DNA from: Enterococcus phoeniculicola ATCC BAA-412
GTDB lineage: Bacteria > Bacillota > Bacilli > Lactobacillales > Enterococcaceae
Direction: 5' to 3'
Assembly (NCBI RefSeq): GCF_000407505.1
Contig: NZ_ASWE01000008.1
Location: 1-34,333 of the forward strand
DNA: 34,333 nucleotides
Shown here one piece after another: positions 7,802-15,785 of this stretch. The stretch's first letter is position 1; each line of letters opens with the position of its first letter. A program made the translations under genes and the position numbers. The notes under the pieces were generated by a model. That model saw nothing but the letters and a program-made list of their open reading frames with translations. It had not been told where the DNA came from and ran no database searches.

Positions 7802-9025
7802 AGCATTTTGCATCAAGTGATTAAGCGTATAATCTGCGGGGGTTAATGGAACGACCTTATCATTATTTAAATAAGTACCAGTTGTTTCGATGTTGGAATG
7901 GGTTAATCCATTTGAGATATCTTCCACAGTCATTCCATATTTTTTTGCAAGGGTAGCTGATGTATGGCGTAATTTATGTGGTGATGCAGGCTTCAATTCA
8001 GGATGACGCTTTCTTACTGATTTCATTCGATAGTTTAAAAAATCTGTATGGACACATTTATTAATATTCCCATGCATGTCACAATAGGTAAACAAAAATT
8101 GTTGATCTGTTTGCTCAATTTCCAAAGTTTTTAACTCTTTTTTTTGCTCGGATTTCCAAATCAATAAAATTTTCTTTAATTTTACAGGGAGGTGGATTAT
8201 AGTTTTTTTGTTACCTTTAGTGGATTTTACATTTCCCAATTTATCTAATGCCTGTTCCAAATATATTTGGTTATTGTTGAAATCAATATGTTTCCACTGT
8301 AGGGCATAACTTTCACTTTTACGATCTGAAAGAAGATAGGTGGTCCAAAATAAAGTATAATCCTGAGTGGTTAGTAACCCTTCTCCATGGTCTTCTTCTA
8401 TTGCCTTAATCCATTTTATTAATTCTTCTTCCGATAAATACTTATCCTCTTTCTGCTTATTATTAGCTAATTGAATCTTTTTTAATGCTTTTATCTTTTT
8501 TAAAGTTTTAGATAGTCTATTATAGCTGATATAATCGTATTCTTCTGCTAAATCAAATATTTGATTCACATAACTTCTCAATGTCTTAAAGTTAGCATAC
8601 TCCCTTGCTTTAACCGTCATTTTTCTAGCTACAAATTGCTTATTTTGATTTAAATAGTTCAAAGAGTACCTGCCAAACATCGGAAGAATATGCAGCCTAA
8701 AAACGTCTTTTGTATTATTTATAGTTACTTTTGTGGGAGGAGTGGGATGTGAACTTGTTGATCCATTGGAGTAGGCATCTAGCCAGATACTCTCATAAAA
8801 ATCTCTAAATAGCATTTCTCCACCCAACTCAAAAATAGTCTTATCTTTAGTTTTTCGTAATTCTTGGATTTTATTTTCAAAATCCAATTCTGCTTCTTTA
8901 GCCTCCTTCATAGTTTTAAATATTTTATCAAAATACGGATTTTTTAATTCAAGAAGAAGTGCCACATCAAGTGGATATTTTTTTCTAACTCTATATGTTC
9001 CATTCTTTGTTTCGTTAATTGCCAT
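7790..9025 (-). CDS. tyrosine recombinase/integrase of the rpsI element
   Basis: This phage-type integrase is expected to catalyse insertion and excision at rpsI. It is 411 aa from the ATG with GGAGG 8 nt upstream. The ORF stays open for 12 more codons, but they lack a ribosome site. The N-terminal half has a Tn916/phage-like arm-binding segment (about residues 5-60) and an SAM-like core-binding domain (about 85-185). The catalytic domain shows SDRKSESYALQW (Arg I, about 235), PHKLRHTSATL (about 345, H-x-x-R) and GLTHSNIETTGTYLN with the Tyr nucleophile near 383. Its 3' end abuts attL, the usual place for an int gene. Confidence 0.92.
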   Translation of the reverse strand: MAINETKNGTYRVRKKYPLDVALLLELKNPYFDKIFKTMKEAKEAELDFENKIQELRKTKDKTIFELGGEMLFRDFYESIWLDAYSNGSTSSHPTPPTKVTINNTKDVFRLHILPMFGRYSLNYLNQNKQFVARKMTVKAREYANFKTLRSYVNQIFDLAEEYDYISYNRLSKTLKKIKALKKIQLANNKQKEDKYLSEEELIKWIKAIEEDHGEGLLTTQDYTLFWTTYLLSDRKSESYALQWKHIDFNNNQIYLEQALDKLGNVKSTKGNKKTIIHLPVKLKKILLIWKSEQKKELKTLEIEQTDQQFLFTYCDMHGNINKCVHTDFLNYRMKSVRKRHPELKPASPHKLRHTSATLAKKYGMTVEDISNGLTHSNIETTGTYLNNDKVVPLTPADYTLNHLMQNAGGE

Positions 9026-9044
9026 AGTATTTTCCTCCAGTTTT

Positions 9045-9057
9045 TTGCGAGCCGAAA
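9045..9057 (-). repeat. 13-bp sequence repeated inversely at 19543-19555
   Basis: TTGCGAGCCGAAA between xis and int is the reverse complement of TTTCGGCTCGCAA near attR. Its GC-rich core stands out in AT-rich DNA. It may be a shared Int/Xis or regulator binding site; function is unproven. Confidence 0.45.
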
Positions 9058-9086
9058 TCAAATACTATGACTTGATTATAGTGCTC

Positions 9087-9365
9087 TTATGATGTTTTTT
9101 CTAGTTGATTCATCCAGCGATCGATTGCAAAACGATCATAACGGACAGAATTATTAATTAGTATTTGTGGTAATCCACATAAAATCCAAGAATCTAAAGT
9201 GTTGTTACTTACTTTAAGGTACTTACAAGTCTGCTTCTTATTCATATACCTTTCTCCAGAACTTATGAGTTCGATAATTTCTTTTATATCTAATGATGCA
9301 GCGACTTGCTCTCCAATTTTTTTTAGTTGTTCATCGTTAAGTAATATTTGTAGTTCATTCATCAT
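9087..9365 (-). CDS. excisionase-like helix-turn-helix protein
   Basis: The protein is 92 aa. The C-terminal half (residues about 40-88, MNKKQTCKYLKVSNNTLDSW then RYDRFAIDRWMNQ) has the MerR-like winged-helix pattern of Xis/HTH_17 proteins that bend att DNA and steer integrases toward excision. The N-terminal 35 residues form a helix with LNDEQLKKIGEQVAASL. It lies directly upstream of the integrase on the same strand, with AGAGGGA before the ATG. Confidence 0.75.
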   Translation of the reverse strand: MMNELQILLNDEQLKKIGEQVAASLDIKEIIELISSGERYMNKKQTCKYLKVSNNTLDSWILCGLPQILINNSVRYDRFAIDRWMNQLEKTS

Positions 9366-9389
9366 GTGTTCCCTCTTTCTTTGGTCTAA

Positions 9390-10316
9390 TTAATTTTTAT
9401 TTATATATGCTTTTATTGTTTTTGCTAATGCTGTTGCTACAGGAACGGTTACTGCATTTCCAAATTGTTTGTATGCCTGAAAATCTGATGTGACTTGTTT
9501 CCAATCATCAGGAAAGCCTTGTAGTTTCCGACATTCATTGGGTGTTAACCGTCTCAAGGTACTCTTTTCTGAATCTGTTGCATTTTTAATATCCGTTACA
9601 TAAGTGTTTTGTGTTACTTTATTATTTGCACTGATTTTAGTAGTTAAAGTTTTGGCGACAGTAGGATTAATTAACCGATTGCCATTTCCACTTGGTATGT
9701 CCAAAATATTTTGTGCTGTCTTCTTACTTAAGAAGTATTTTGTATCAACAACCTCGTCCAACAATTCTTGTAAAGTTGTTTTTAAAGGAAATCCGCTTGG
9801 AAACTTAAAAGGCTCGTCTTTAAAATACTCTTTTCTAAAGCAAACAATAAATACACGTCGGCGATTTGCTGGAATACCAAAATTTTTAGTATCTAAAATC
9901 TGGTGGTATATATAGTATCCAAAATAATCTAAACACTCTTTCATATACCTGAAAGTCTCTCCATTTTGGTGGCTCAAAAGATTTGCCACATTCTCCAATA
10001 CGAGAACCTTCGTGTGGTGCTTTCTCGTTATTTCTAACACATCATAAAAGGTTTTTGCTCGTTCATCATCTAAACCTCTCATAAGCCCTAAAGTGCTGTA
10101 TGGCTGACATGGTGGCCCGCCAATGAGGAGATCATGGGGGAGAAGCTCCTCAATATGATCTTTCACTAACCCGCAAATGATATTATCTGAGATATTAGCT
10201 TTATAAGCATGGACGCAATATTCATCCATATCAATAGCTTGATTAATATGGAACCCAGTGGCTTGGAACCCTAAATCCAAGCCGCCAATACCGCTGTAAA
10301 CACTACATACATTCAT
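9390..10316 (-). CDS. DNA (cytosine-5-)-methyltransferase (orphan, coupled to primase)
   Basis: The enzyme transfers a methyl group from SAM to C5 of cytosine in a specific DNA site. The protein is 308 aa with all main motifs: I YSGIGGLDLGFQ (residues 7-18), IV GGPPCQPYSTLG (about 66-77, catalytic Cys), VI VLENV (about 100), VIII NRRRVFIVCF (about 150), IX LRRLTPNECRKLQGFP (about 254), X QFGNAVTVPVA (about 285). The target-recognition region between VIII and IX is short. It overlaps the primase gene by 14 nt with its ribosome site inside that gene, implying translational coupling. No endonuclease is adjacent. It may protect the element's DNA or mark its origin. Confidence 0.92.
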   Translation of the reverse strand: MNVCSVYSGIGGLDLGFQATGFHINQAIDMDEYCVHAYKANISDNIICGLVKDHIEELLPHDLLIGGPPCQPYSTLGLMRGLDDERAKTFYDVLEITRKHHTKVLVLENVANLLSHQNGETFRYMKECLDYFGYYIYHQILDTKNFGIPANRRRVFIVCFRKEYFKDEPFKFPSGFPLKTTLQELLDEVVDTKYFLSKKTAQNILDIPSGNGNRLINPTVAKTLTTKISANNKVTQNTYVTDIKNATDSEKSTLRRLTPNECRKLQGFPDDWKQVTSDFQAYKQFGNAVTVPVATALAKTIKAYINKN

Positions 10317-11838
10317 TTCTAAGTTCCTCCAACATTTTGATTAACTGCAACAGCTTTTTATATTCTGCCATTGTTAATCGTTTTTTCTGAAACTCTTTAC
10401 TTTGTTTTATTAATACTTCCAACTTTTCTAGGAGCTTCTGAAACTCCTGAAGCTCTTCAACAACTGGTTGCTTATTTTTATCTTTAGTTAAAGTTGAAAG
10501 ATAGGTAGTAGTTACTCTTTCAACTTCTTGTTTTACTTCATTTAAACGCATGTCTACCTGAAGATAGTCTTCTTTTTGATTTCTGCTACTTCTGAATTTA
10601 GATGCAGTTTTTGTACTAATTTTTAGCTCTTTTGCTAACACCTTTAATGAAGCATTCTTTTTCTTTGTATATTTGCGCTGCAACAATTTCAATAAATACC
10701 CCATCAATGAATAAAGTGGTCTACCTTTTATAAAGGCTATTGCTTTTCTCGTCTCGTAAACATCTTCATCCACTAAATACCTGAATAATTTCTGCTCTTC
10801 TGCGGTTATTTGTAACTTTGTCACAGATTTTGCTCTGTTAGGAAATGAAAGAGGTTGACTAGTATTTGAGCCATATTCTTTAATATAAGTAATTTCTGTA
10901 TCCGAAAGAGGTTCTGAGAATATTTCGTTATTTACATAATCTAAAGTCTGATCTGTTGCTCTTAACTGTTTTAACAGAAAGAGAGTGTTATTTCTATTTC
11001 CAATATCCAGTCCTTGGGTGGCCCGCAATTTTGTAAGCTCTATGATTTCGTTCTTGAAATCTTGGCTATAGCCATTTGTTTGGTATTGTATCTTTTTCTT
11101 TCCCTTTTTTTTCTGCTTGTTTTTGGAATAGCTGAGTTTCGTCTTATATTTTTTAAATACTCCTAAACTGTCTGCTACTTTTATTAGATCAAATGATCGC
11201 TCAGGGTGAAAACTGACAAATTCACACATCGCATTTGCTTTAGTGTTCCAACTGTATGGAAGTCTCATTAGTCGAGCGGCTTCAATGACTTTTGGATCAC
11301 CATCTAATATATGCCTTAGTGCTTCCATTGTGTGTTCCCATAATTTGACATATTTTGATGCTTTGGGTTTAAAGCCTAAAACATAATACACATGGACACC
11401 AGCTCCAGAACGTATTATGAATGTGGGAGCCTGTAGCTCCTCAGGTAAGTATTTAATTCGTTCCTGGGCCTCGTATACTGAGCAGTGATCAATATCTACA
11501 AATAAAGCTGTTAGATAAAGAGCATATTCTTTTTTTCGTCTGTAAACTCGATAAATAGATGGACTAAAAAATACATTATGATACTTTCCCTCAATCATAT
11601 CCAATAGGTCGCTAGTGAATAGCTCTTCTTTCTGCAAAGAGCAGAAGTGAGATTTTGGTTCAGAACTCATCTTTGTAACCATTTTTCCAAAGTTTAGGAC
11701 ATCTCTTGTTTCAATTTTGGTTACTTCAATCGGTTCTGGCAAAAATTGTGTAATTGGTGTATAACCATATGAAATATTTTTCCGGAATGTGCCTAAAAAC
11801 TCATTAATTCTGTTATCGTCTATTTTGTTATCGAACAT
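10303..11838 (-). CDS. AEP-type primase / replication protein
   Basis: This is probably the replication initiator of the element. From the ATG at 11838, preceded by AAAGGAGG at 7 nt, it is 511 aa; the frame is open back to an ATG at 12012 (569 aa) with a poor ribosome site. Archaeo-eukaryotic primase motifs are visible: LFVDIDH (metal-binding hhDhD), then SGAGVHVYYVL (sxH) and RLMRLPYSWNTK (basic h-R motif). A lysine-rich linker (about 250-270) and a C-terminal helical region with an HTH-like KELKISTKTASKFR follow. It is translationally coupled to the methyltransferase downstream. The family is clear; its precise plasmid or satellite relatives are not. Confidence 0.75.
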   Translation of the reverse strand: MFDNKIDDNRINEFLGTFRKNISYGYTPITQFLPEPIEVTKIETRDVLNFGKMVTKMSSEPKSHFCSLQKEELFTSDLLDMIEGKYHNVFFSPSIYRVYRRKKEYALYLTALFVDIDHCSVYEAQERIKYLPEELQAPTFIIRSGAGVHVYYVLGFKPKASKYVKLWEHTMEALRHILDGDPKVIEAARLMRLPYSWNTKANAMCEFVSFHPERSFDLIKVADSLGVFKKYKTKLSYSKNKQKKKGKKKIQYQTNGYSQDFKNEIIELTKLRATQGLDIGNRNNTLFLLKQLRATDQTLDYVNNEIFSEPLSDTEITYIKEYGSNTSQPLSFPNRAKSVTKLQITAEEQKLFRYLVDEDVYETRKAIAFIKGRPLYSLMGYLLKLLQRKYTKKKNASLKVLAKELKISTKTASKFRSSRNQKEDYLQVDMRLNEVKQEVERVTTTYLSTLTKDKNKQPVVEELQEFQKLLEKLEVLIKQSKEFQKKRLTMAEYKKLLQLIKMLEELRNECM

Positions 11839-12019
11839 ACGATAACCTCCTTTATCTGTTTTTGTAGCAAATTCACGCGCGCTTATCTCTACAAAAAATA
11901 CTATATCATATCCAGAAACCGATTCTCCGTCATTATATAAAGGATTGGAAATTAATGATTTAAAAGCCTGTTTAATAGTTTTTTTAACTATGTATTTATT
12001 TTGTTCATCCATATGGAAT

Positions 12020-12180
12020 TTATGTTTTTCCTATGTTTTCAATCTCTCTATCCCCTGATATAATAAATAAAGATAATAATATGATAGGCAAGAAATTCTT
12101 GCCGCATATCTGTATTTATGTAATCAATCTTAGTCATATCTAGCTACTGTTGTTATGTTGTATCTGTACTTATGTTTTTC
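12020..12180. promoter_or_regulatory. divergent control region of the replication module
   Basis: Between the primase gene (-) and the XRE gene (+) lies a perfect 8-1-8 palindrome GGCAAGAAATTCTTGCC (12087-12103), a likely operator for the adjacent XRE protein. TATCTGTAYTTATG occurs twice (12107-12120 and 12161-12174, 54 bp apart) and TTATGTTTTTC twice (12020-12030 and 12170-12180). Confidence 0.5.
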
Positions 12181-12237
12181 TATATTTCTAATCCATCGCA
12201 ATTATGAATATTCTCTTACTATTATTTGGAGGTAACT

Positions 12238-12615
12238 ATGCAAAAAAAGAACTATGCTAAGAATATTTTTAAAGCTAGGAAAGTTAAGAAACTCACACAA
12301 AAGCAGCTATCTGAAGAGTTAGGATGTCCTGTAAGTACAATTTCCTCTTGGGAGAACTCTTTATTTAAGCCGGCTGAATCACATCTATCAAAACTATCTA
12401 TTTTGTTAGAGTTGACTGTAGAAGAATTAGTAGATGAATCTCTTGTTGATGATAAAAAAGAAAAGTATGTGTCTATTTTGCCAGCTAAACTAGATATAGA
12501 AGAATCTTCGGGCCAGTTAGCTGCCTTGATTCAAGGTTTCTCTTTACTATCGGAACGTGATAGACATGAGATTTTAGAGATAATTAAAATAAAGATTGCT
12601 TCCCAGCATATTTAA
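12238..12615 (+). CDS. XRE-family transcriptional regulator
   Basis: This 125-aa DNA-binding regulator starts at the ATG with TTGGAGG 5 nt upstream; the TTG start four codons earlier lies in that ribosome site. An HTH_3 domain occupies residues about 8-62, with recognition helix CPVSTISSWENS. The rest is a helical tail (SLLSERDRHEILEIIKIK), probably for dimerization. It is divergent from the primase, with a palindromic operator between, so it probably represses replication and its own gene. Its last codons lie in a terminator stem shared with the convergent recombinase. Confidence 0.85.
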   Translation: MQKKNYAKNIFKARKVKKLTQKQLSEELGCPVSTISSWENSLFKPAESHLSKLSILLELTVEELVDESLVDDKKEKYVSILPAKLDIEESSGQLAALIQGFSLLSERDRHEILEIIKIKIASQHI

Positions 12616-12639
12616 TCAACTTGGGAAGCAATCTTTTTA
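12591..12639. terminator. bidirectional terminator inside the ends of two convergent genes
   Basis: A 15-bp perfect stem AAAGATTGCTTCCCA / TGGGAAGCAATCTTT is followed by Ts on both strands. It overlaps the 3' ends of the XRE gene and the serine recombinase gene, whose stop codons overlap within the loop. Confidence 0.85.
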
Positions 12640-13229
12640 ATTTTATAGATGGTTGGACGAGATAGGCCTACTGTTTTTGCGATTGTAGTGATAGAAACTT
12701 GCTGATTTAGTAAGCGACATACAGTTTCATAAATAATTTTTTTCTGTGGGTCATTAGTGATAGGACTGTATTCTGATGGTCGTCCTTTATAAACACCTTT
12801 TTCTTTTGCTAAAGCAATGCCCTCTCGTTGGCGATCCTTAATTTTTTCACGTTCATTTTGTGCGATGTAGCTTAATAAGGATAGAAACATGTCGAACATT
12901 GCTTTATCAAGCAATCTATTACCTGTATTAAAATTCAGGAAGGGGGCATCTAGAATTTTTAATGCTACATTTTTAGAGTGCAATTCTGAGACGGTTGATT
13001 TAATATCATCATAATTTCTACCCAATCGATCTAAAGAAGTGACAATTACTACATCACCTTGTCGAACAAAGCTTAACATTTTTTGAAACTCTGCTCGGTT
13101 AGTATCCTTACCACTAATTTTCTCCTCGAAAAATTTGTCTACTTTTTCATCCACCATTTGTTTTAGTTGTCGATCTAAATTTTGCCTGGTTGTTGAGACT
13201 CGAATATAGCCAACCTTCATAATTTTCAC
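12612..13229 (-). CDS. serine recombinase (resolvase/invertase family)
   Basis: This small serine recombinase is expected to resolve dimers or invert DNA. The protein is 205 aa. The catalytic domain has YIRVSTTRQNLDRQ (Ser near residue 12), VTSLDRLGRNYDD (about 63-75) and the helix ending NEREKIKDRQREGIALAK. The C-terminal HTH is ITTIAKTVGLSRPTIYKIKK (about 179-198). The GTG start has GGAGG 5 nt upstream; an ATG three codons later is the alternative. It may serve multimer resolution of the replicating form. It converges with the XRE gene. Confidence 0.9.
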   Translation of the reverse strand: MKIMKVGYIRVSTTRQNLDRQLKQMVDEKVDKFFEEKISGKDTNRAEFQKMLSFVRQGDVVIVTSLDRLGRNYDDIKSTVSELHSKNVALKILDAPFLNFNTGNRLLDKAMFDMFLSLLSYIAQNEREKIKDRQREGIALAKEKGVYKGRPSEYSPITNDPQKKIIYETVCRLLNQQVSITTIAKTVGLSRPTIYKIKKIASQVD

Positions 13230-13454
13230 CTAAACCTCCACATCTTTATTTTACACGTATCGTTTACAACAAAAACATTATATCGCAAGCATTGTGCAGT
13301 GTCAGTGTAGAGTATAGGTAAAATTTACAAAAAAACGACAGCTAACAAATGCTGTTGTTCATTATTGGTGTTACTCCTATATAAGTTAGCTTCCTTTTTT
13401 ATAGTATATAAAGCATTGTTAAAATAATTTGCTAGTTTAGCAGTCACAACTCTC

Positions 13455-13811
13455 TTAGTTGATAAAACCAATCGGCTTTTGCCAAATGTGAATATTTTGG
13501 CTAATCCAAGCCATTTCTTTTTCGGATAAACCACGGGTTTTACCAGTTTTATTGTCCAAACCTAGTAATAAAATTTTTCCCACTAGTTGGTAGTTATTAC
13601 CATTAATATTTAAACCAATGATATAATTCCCTTTTTTTAACGCTCCAAAATCATCAACCCAGGCATCGATTGAATCAGTTAATGATTGAACATCCGCAGA
13701 ATCAACATTTAAGCTTTTTTGGATTACCTCCAGATCGTTATCATCATTCCACGAAATTTTACGAGACATAACTATCTCATCTTTAACATATATTTTTAAT
13801 GCGTATGACAT
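13455..13811 (-). CDS. hypothetical protein, 118 aa
   Basis: I do not recognise this family. It is a small acidic soluble protein without membrane segments, with an alternating beta pattern (MSYALKIYVKDEIVMSRKISW, then NYIIGLNINGNNYQLVGKILLLG) and a C-terminal helix. AGAGGA lies 10 nt before the ATG, or 4 nt before a TTG two codons upstream, so the start is uncertain. It is an isolated cargo gene between the recombinase and the repeat region. Confidence 0.6.
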   Translation of the reverse strand: MSYALKIYVKDEIVMSRKISWNDDNDLEVIQKSLNVDSADVQSLTDSIDAWVDDFGALKKGNYIIGLNINGNNYQLVGKILLLGLDNKTGKTRGLSEKEMAWISQNIHIWQKPIGFIN

Positions 13812-13954
13812 TACCAACTATTCCTCTCTATTACTGTTTACCATTAATTTTATCACAGTATAGATATTTGTATTCGAAGAATAGGGGAATTGAAATTTTA
13901 ATATAAAATAACGAATATGGATTTTCTGAACATGAAATTGAGTGATATAACTTG

Positions 13955-14326
13955 GTGAGAATACTCTATACATATCAGTTGAAAAGAAGTAAGAGTTTAT
14001 CATGATGATAAATTTTTTAAATAAATAGCTGTTTTACAAAAAAAGCTACTATTTAAGCTACTTTTTTGTTTACTTTTGAAGAAATTGCTGAGAGTTTATC
14101 GTCATGATAAACTAATTTTTTTTGTGACATGCTCAATTTCTGCTCATTCAAGCACATTTTTTATGTCTAATATGTTTAGGTGTTTCTCACAACTTAATTT
14201 TATAAATGCTAAAATGTCTGTATAATTCTCACGATTTTAGTAAAATACAATGATTTTATACCTGATATGTCTAATCAATTCTCACTAAAAAAAATCAATC
14301 AGCTATAATGTTTAACTGATTCTCAC
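13955..14326. repeat. five 19-bp iteron-like repeats (consensus ATGTYTRNNYRWTTCTCAC)
   Basis: Direct copies lie at 14172-14190, 14214-14232, 14267-14285 and 14308-14326; an inverted copy lies at 13955-13973. Each begins ATGT and ends TTCTCAC exactly 12 nt later. Steps between direct copies are 42, 53 and 41 bp. The stretch is non-coding, AT-rich and inside an element that encodes a primase, so it may be its replication origin or the operator array of an element regulator. Confidence 0.75.
13994..14113. repeat. two related AGTTTATC dyads
   Basis: TTTATCATGATGATAAA (13996-14012) is a perfect 8-1-8 palindrome. AGTTTATC-GTCAT-GATAAACT (14093-14113) is an 8-5-8 dyad with the same arms. Between them AAGCTACTNTTT is repeated directly. 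They sit inside the iteron region and may be additional protein-binding sites. Confidence 0.6.
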
Positions 14327-14353
14327 TAACAAATAGCATGACAGCAATGAAAA

Positions 14354-14396
14354 AAGAGAACCACCTATTTTATTCACGAAAATAGTCGATTCTCTT
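14354..14396. repeat. hairpin at the right edge of the iteron region
   Basis: AAGAGAA..CTATTTT and AAAATAG..TTCTCTT form an interrupted inverted repeat around a 7-nt loop. It could terminate the minus-strand hypothetical gene at 14417-14653 or belong to the origin structure. Confidence 0.45.
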
Positions 14397-14416
14397 ATAA
14401 CTAAATAAATAACAAT

Positions 14417-14653
14417 TTATACAATCATTTCTTCCACATTAAAAAGACATATTAGAAATCTTTTAAGGATATCTAAATTAATCATATCCTCCACTTTTTT
14501 ATCAAAAATACATATTTCTGATAGGTAAATTTCTAGTATATATTGATCAGGTTCTGTATTGATGAATATCTGGACTGGCTTCTCTCCAACTAAAAGTTTA
14601 ATATCTCTGAGATTAAGCCATTCTAAATCAGAAAATAATTGTGAATAGTCCAT
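14417..14653 (-). CDS. hypothetical protein, 78 aa
   Basis: I do not recognise this family. It is an acidic soluble protein (MDYSQLFSDLEWLNLRDIKLL...) with alternating hydrophobic strands (VQIFINTEPDQYILEIYLSE) and a hydrophobic C-terminal helix. The perfect AAAGGAGG 7-8 nt before the ATG supports translation. It may be cotranscribed with the surface-protein genes upstream on this strand. Confidence 0.65.
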   Translation of the reverse strand: MDYSQLFSDLEWLNLRDIKLLVGEKPVQIFINTEPDQYILEIYLSEICIFDKKVEDMINLDILKRFLICLFNVEEMIV

Positions 14654-14737
14654 TGTGCTCCTCCTTTTGAGGATTATAATACCGCATAGAAAGAAGAAAC
14701 ACAGCAGTAATAATGCGACTATAATTATTTAATTGTG

Positions 14738-15709
14738 CTAGTAGTCTGTTTCTTTTAATGACACTTCTTTATTCTCTTCTAATGGTGCCAAATCATACGC
14801 CACACCATTCAATTCTACAACAGCTGTTTCTTGATCTAACTCATCAAATACCCCAACTATCTGTATTACTGTTCCTGCCAATATCGTTAAATCTTCTGCA
14901 TTCTCTTTAGCCATCATTTGATTTGCCAAACTAAACTCTCCTAAATAGCCTAGTTCTTGTGTTTCTTCTATCATCGCTGTGCGACTTTCCTGATCCTCAA
15001 TTTCATTCAATTTATCTGTATACGCAGTAAACTCTCCTAAATAGCCTAGTTCTTCCCCATTTAATGTAAATGTATCAATTGAATTAATAAAATCCATCAC
15101 ATTCATATCTTTATCTGCAATTAAATAGCCTTCTATTGCGGATTTCCCTAAATTATTCCAATCCGATACTACATAGAAATACCCTGCAGAAATGTTAGAG
15201 GCTACTTCCGCATAACCCGTTTCTGTCACAAAATATTGCCCTTCACTTAACATTAATGGACTAGGTACTACACTTTTCTGATAATTATTCTCCTCATCAT
15301 ACACAATCGAATTTGTCACATACCCACTTACATATTTATCGGGCATCATAATCTCCTTCATTTGGCGTAACGCCTCACTACCCTCCAACTTAGATACCTC
15401 ACTATTCGGAACAATCATCCCTGCATAATATAGTCGTGCTACACCTTCACCGTATTCTTTTTCTACATCTTCACCTGAATAGTCATTTCCCAACTTATTA
15501 TTCATTTGTTCTGCTGTAGGTACATCCTCTTTTGTTCCTAACAACTCTTTCAATGTACTATTCGATTTAGTTGTTTGTTCTTTCTGTTCTACCTCTGCAT
15601 CTTTATTTGCTTGATCCAATGGTGTATTAAACGTAAAGTATGCCCATATACCTATCAAAATTGCTATTCCTAAAATTATAGTGATGTAAAATGATTTTTT
15701 TCTATTCAT
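14738..15709 (-). CDS. membrane-anchored extracellular protein with LGYLGEF repeats
   Basis: No known family is recognised. The protein is 323 aa: a short basic N-terminus, one membrane segment (about residues 6-28, no lipobox), then an acidic extracellular region. The motif ELGYLGEF occurs twice (about residues 220 and 254), flanking TDKLNEIEDQESR, an internal duplication. The C-terminus is beta-rich (LAGTVIQIVGVFDELDQETAVVELNG), suggesting an OB-like or SH3-like fold. GAAGGA lies upstream of the ATG. It follows the LysM gene on the same strand after an intrinsic terminator, so the pair is probably functionally linked at the cell surface. Confidence 0.75.
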   Translation of the reverse strand: MNRKKSFYITIILGIAILIGIWAYFTFNTPLDQANKDAEVEQKEQTTKSNSTLKELLGTKEDVPTAEQMNNKLGNDYSGEDVEKEYGEGVARLYYAGMIVPNSEVSKLEGSEALRQMKEIMMPDKYVSGYVTNSIVYDEENNYQKSVVPSPLMLSEGQYFVTETGYAEVASNISAGYFYVVSDWNNLGKSAIEGYLIADKDMNVMDFINSIDTFTLNGEELGYLGEFTAYTDKLNEIEDQESRTAMIEETQELGYLGEFSLANQMMAKENAEDLTILAGTVIQIVGVFDELDQETAVVELNGVAYDLAPLEENKEVSLKETDY

Positions 15710-15735
15710 ATATTATCCTTCTTTCTCACTTAATC

Positions 15736-15773
15736 TAAAAAGAAGAGTAGAGGATAATTTTATCCCTACTCTT
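15736..15773 (-). terminator. terminator/attenuator between the two surface-protein genes
   Basis: AAGAGTAG-a-GGATAA-TT-TTATCC-CTACTCTT forms a near-perfect stem. On the minus strand it is followed by CTTTTT, just after the LysM gene. Readthrough would lower expression of the downstream gene. Confidence 0.75.
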
Positions 15774-15785
15774 TATCCAAGTCAT

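Noticed and set aside
9604-9915. 103-codon plus-strand frame
   Set aside because: It is antisense to the first C5 methyltransferase, which has all motifs.
13955-14326. CRISPR array
   Set aside because: The 19-bp repeats are degenerate in the centre, unevenly spaced (41-53 bp) and one is inverted; no cas genes are present.
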